Below, piece after piece: positions 63,387 through 64,000 of a DNA stretch of 64,000 nucleotides; position 1 is the stretch's first letter; every line of letters begins with the position of its first letter. This DNA comes from Pyrinomonadaceae bacterium. Its GTDB lineage: Bacteria > Acidobacteriota > Blastocatellia > Pyrinomonadales > Pyrinomonadaceae. The position numbers were made by a program, and so were the translations under genes. The notes below the pieces were generated by a model. The model saw only the letters and a list, made by a program, of their open reading frames with translations. It did not search any database and had not been told where the DNA came from. The stretch is taken from contig JACVRN010000006.1 in the NCBI GenBank assembly GCA_014534425.1, positions 24,741 to 88,740 of the forward strand. The letters are read 5' to 3'.

Positions 63387-63449
63387 ACGCCTTGAGACGA
63401 TTTCCCATTAAAATAATTGAAGCGATAATTTCGAAAGGAGAATCAAGCG

Positions 63450-63974
63450 ATGAACAAGCGTGTAGCAATCATAGGCATAGTTGCCGTGCTCGTCTGCGGC
63501 GCAATCTTTGCGACGGCACAAAGCGGCACAGGCCCGCGCGCGCAGCAACCGCCCAGAGGCATAGAGCCGCCGCCTCCACCTCCACCGCCCTTCGGCCTCC
63601 CGCACCTGGACAGGCTGGCGCGAGACCTGAACCTGACGGAAGCACAGCAGGCTGAGATTAAATCGCTGCTGGACGCCGCGCACACAACGCTCGACGCTCT
63701 GATGAAGAAGATGGACGCGGAGCGCAGGCAACTAGATACGGCCACGGCTGGAGGCCAGTTCGACGAAGCACAGGTGCGCGCCCTAGCCACACAACAGTCG
63801 CAGACGTTTGCGGAACTGATAGTCGAGCATAAAAGGCTCGAAGCCAAACTCTACAGCCTGCTGACCCAGGAGCAACGCAACCGCTTCGACCAGCTACGAC
63901 AACGCAGGCGGCAACCTCCGCCGCCCCCGCCTCCACCACCGCCGCCCGACGACGACGGGCCGAACGAGAGATGA
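63450..63974 (+). CDS. Spy/CpxP-like periplasmic protein with polyproline ends
   Basis: Signal peptide; RDLNLTEAQQAEIKSLL and LLTQEQRNRFDQLRQ (LTxxQ-like); PPPPPPPP and PPPPPPPPPPP tracts. Confidence 0.82.
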   Translation: MNKRVAIIGIVAVLVCGAIFATAQSGTGPRAQQPPRGIEPPPPPPPPFGLPHLDRLARDLNLTEAQQAEIKSLLDAAHTTLDALMKKMDAERRQLDTATAGGQFDEAQVRALATQQSQTFAELIVEHKRLEAKLYSLLTQEQRNRFDQLRQRRRQPPPPPPPPPPPDDDGPNER

Positions 63975-64000
63975 GAACGCAGACAAAAGCAGGACAGTAC

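Overview
64 kb of a high-GC bacterial chromosome with no rRNA, tRNA, CRISPR array or transposase recognised. Gene content (orphan MacB-type permease, CarboxypepD_reg-type TonB receptor, Ser/Thr kinase with TPRs) is suggestive of Acidobacteriota, but that is inference. Layout: (1) 1-15 kb: partial secreted protein, Tat-signal TldD plus TldE/PmbA pair, MOSC protein, ABC permease, MBL-fold hydrolase, two serine hydrolases (one apparently decayed), TetR, AraC and TPR genes. (2) About 15-41 kb: a very large acyl-CoA catabolic locus: P450 and acyl-CoA dehydrogenase (ACAD) diverging from a TetR gene, then etfB-etfA-etfD-like, a paired ACAD (one subunit apparently lacking the catalytic Glu), SDRs, acyl-CoA ligase, class II aldolase, hydroxyacyl-CoA dehydrogenase/hydratase, thiolase, MaoC and PaaI proteins, and an ACAD10/11-like dehydrogenase with a separate APH-type kinase. 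(3) 41-48 kb: TonB receptor, MFS, SDR and FMO. (4) 48-64 kb: Spy/CpxP-like gene, ECF sigma factor, Ser/Thr kinase, an apparently AT-richer insert with a metallophosphoesterase, flavoproteins, and an OmpR-type response regulator/histidine kinase divergent from a second Spy/CpxP-like gene. Main discoveries read directly from sequence: (a) GTAAA-N5/6-GTAAA direct repeats (E. coli CpxR-box-like) upstream of both Spy/CpxP-like genes, one set lying between the sensor kinase and the second gene, suggesting a Cpx-like envelope-stress circuit; (b) a 19-bp palindromic operator matching 18/19 at 18172 and 44628, linking the TetR/beta-oxidation locus to the TonB/MFS locus; (c) a split 4-hydroxyacyl-CoA kinase/ACAD candidate pair; (d) several families of long perfect intergenic palindromes placed directly at stop codons, some supplying the stop codon or the last codons of the upstream gene.
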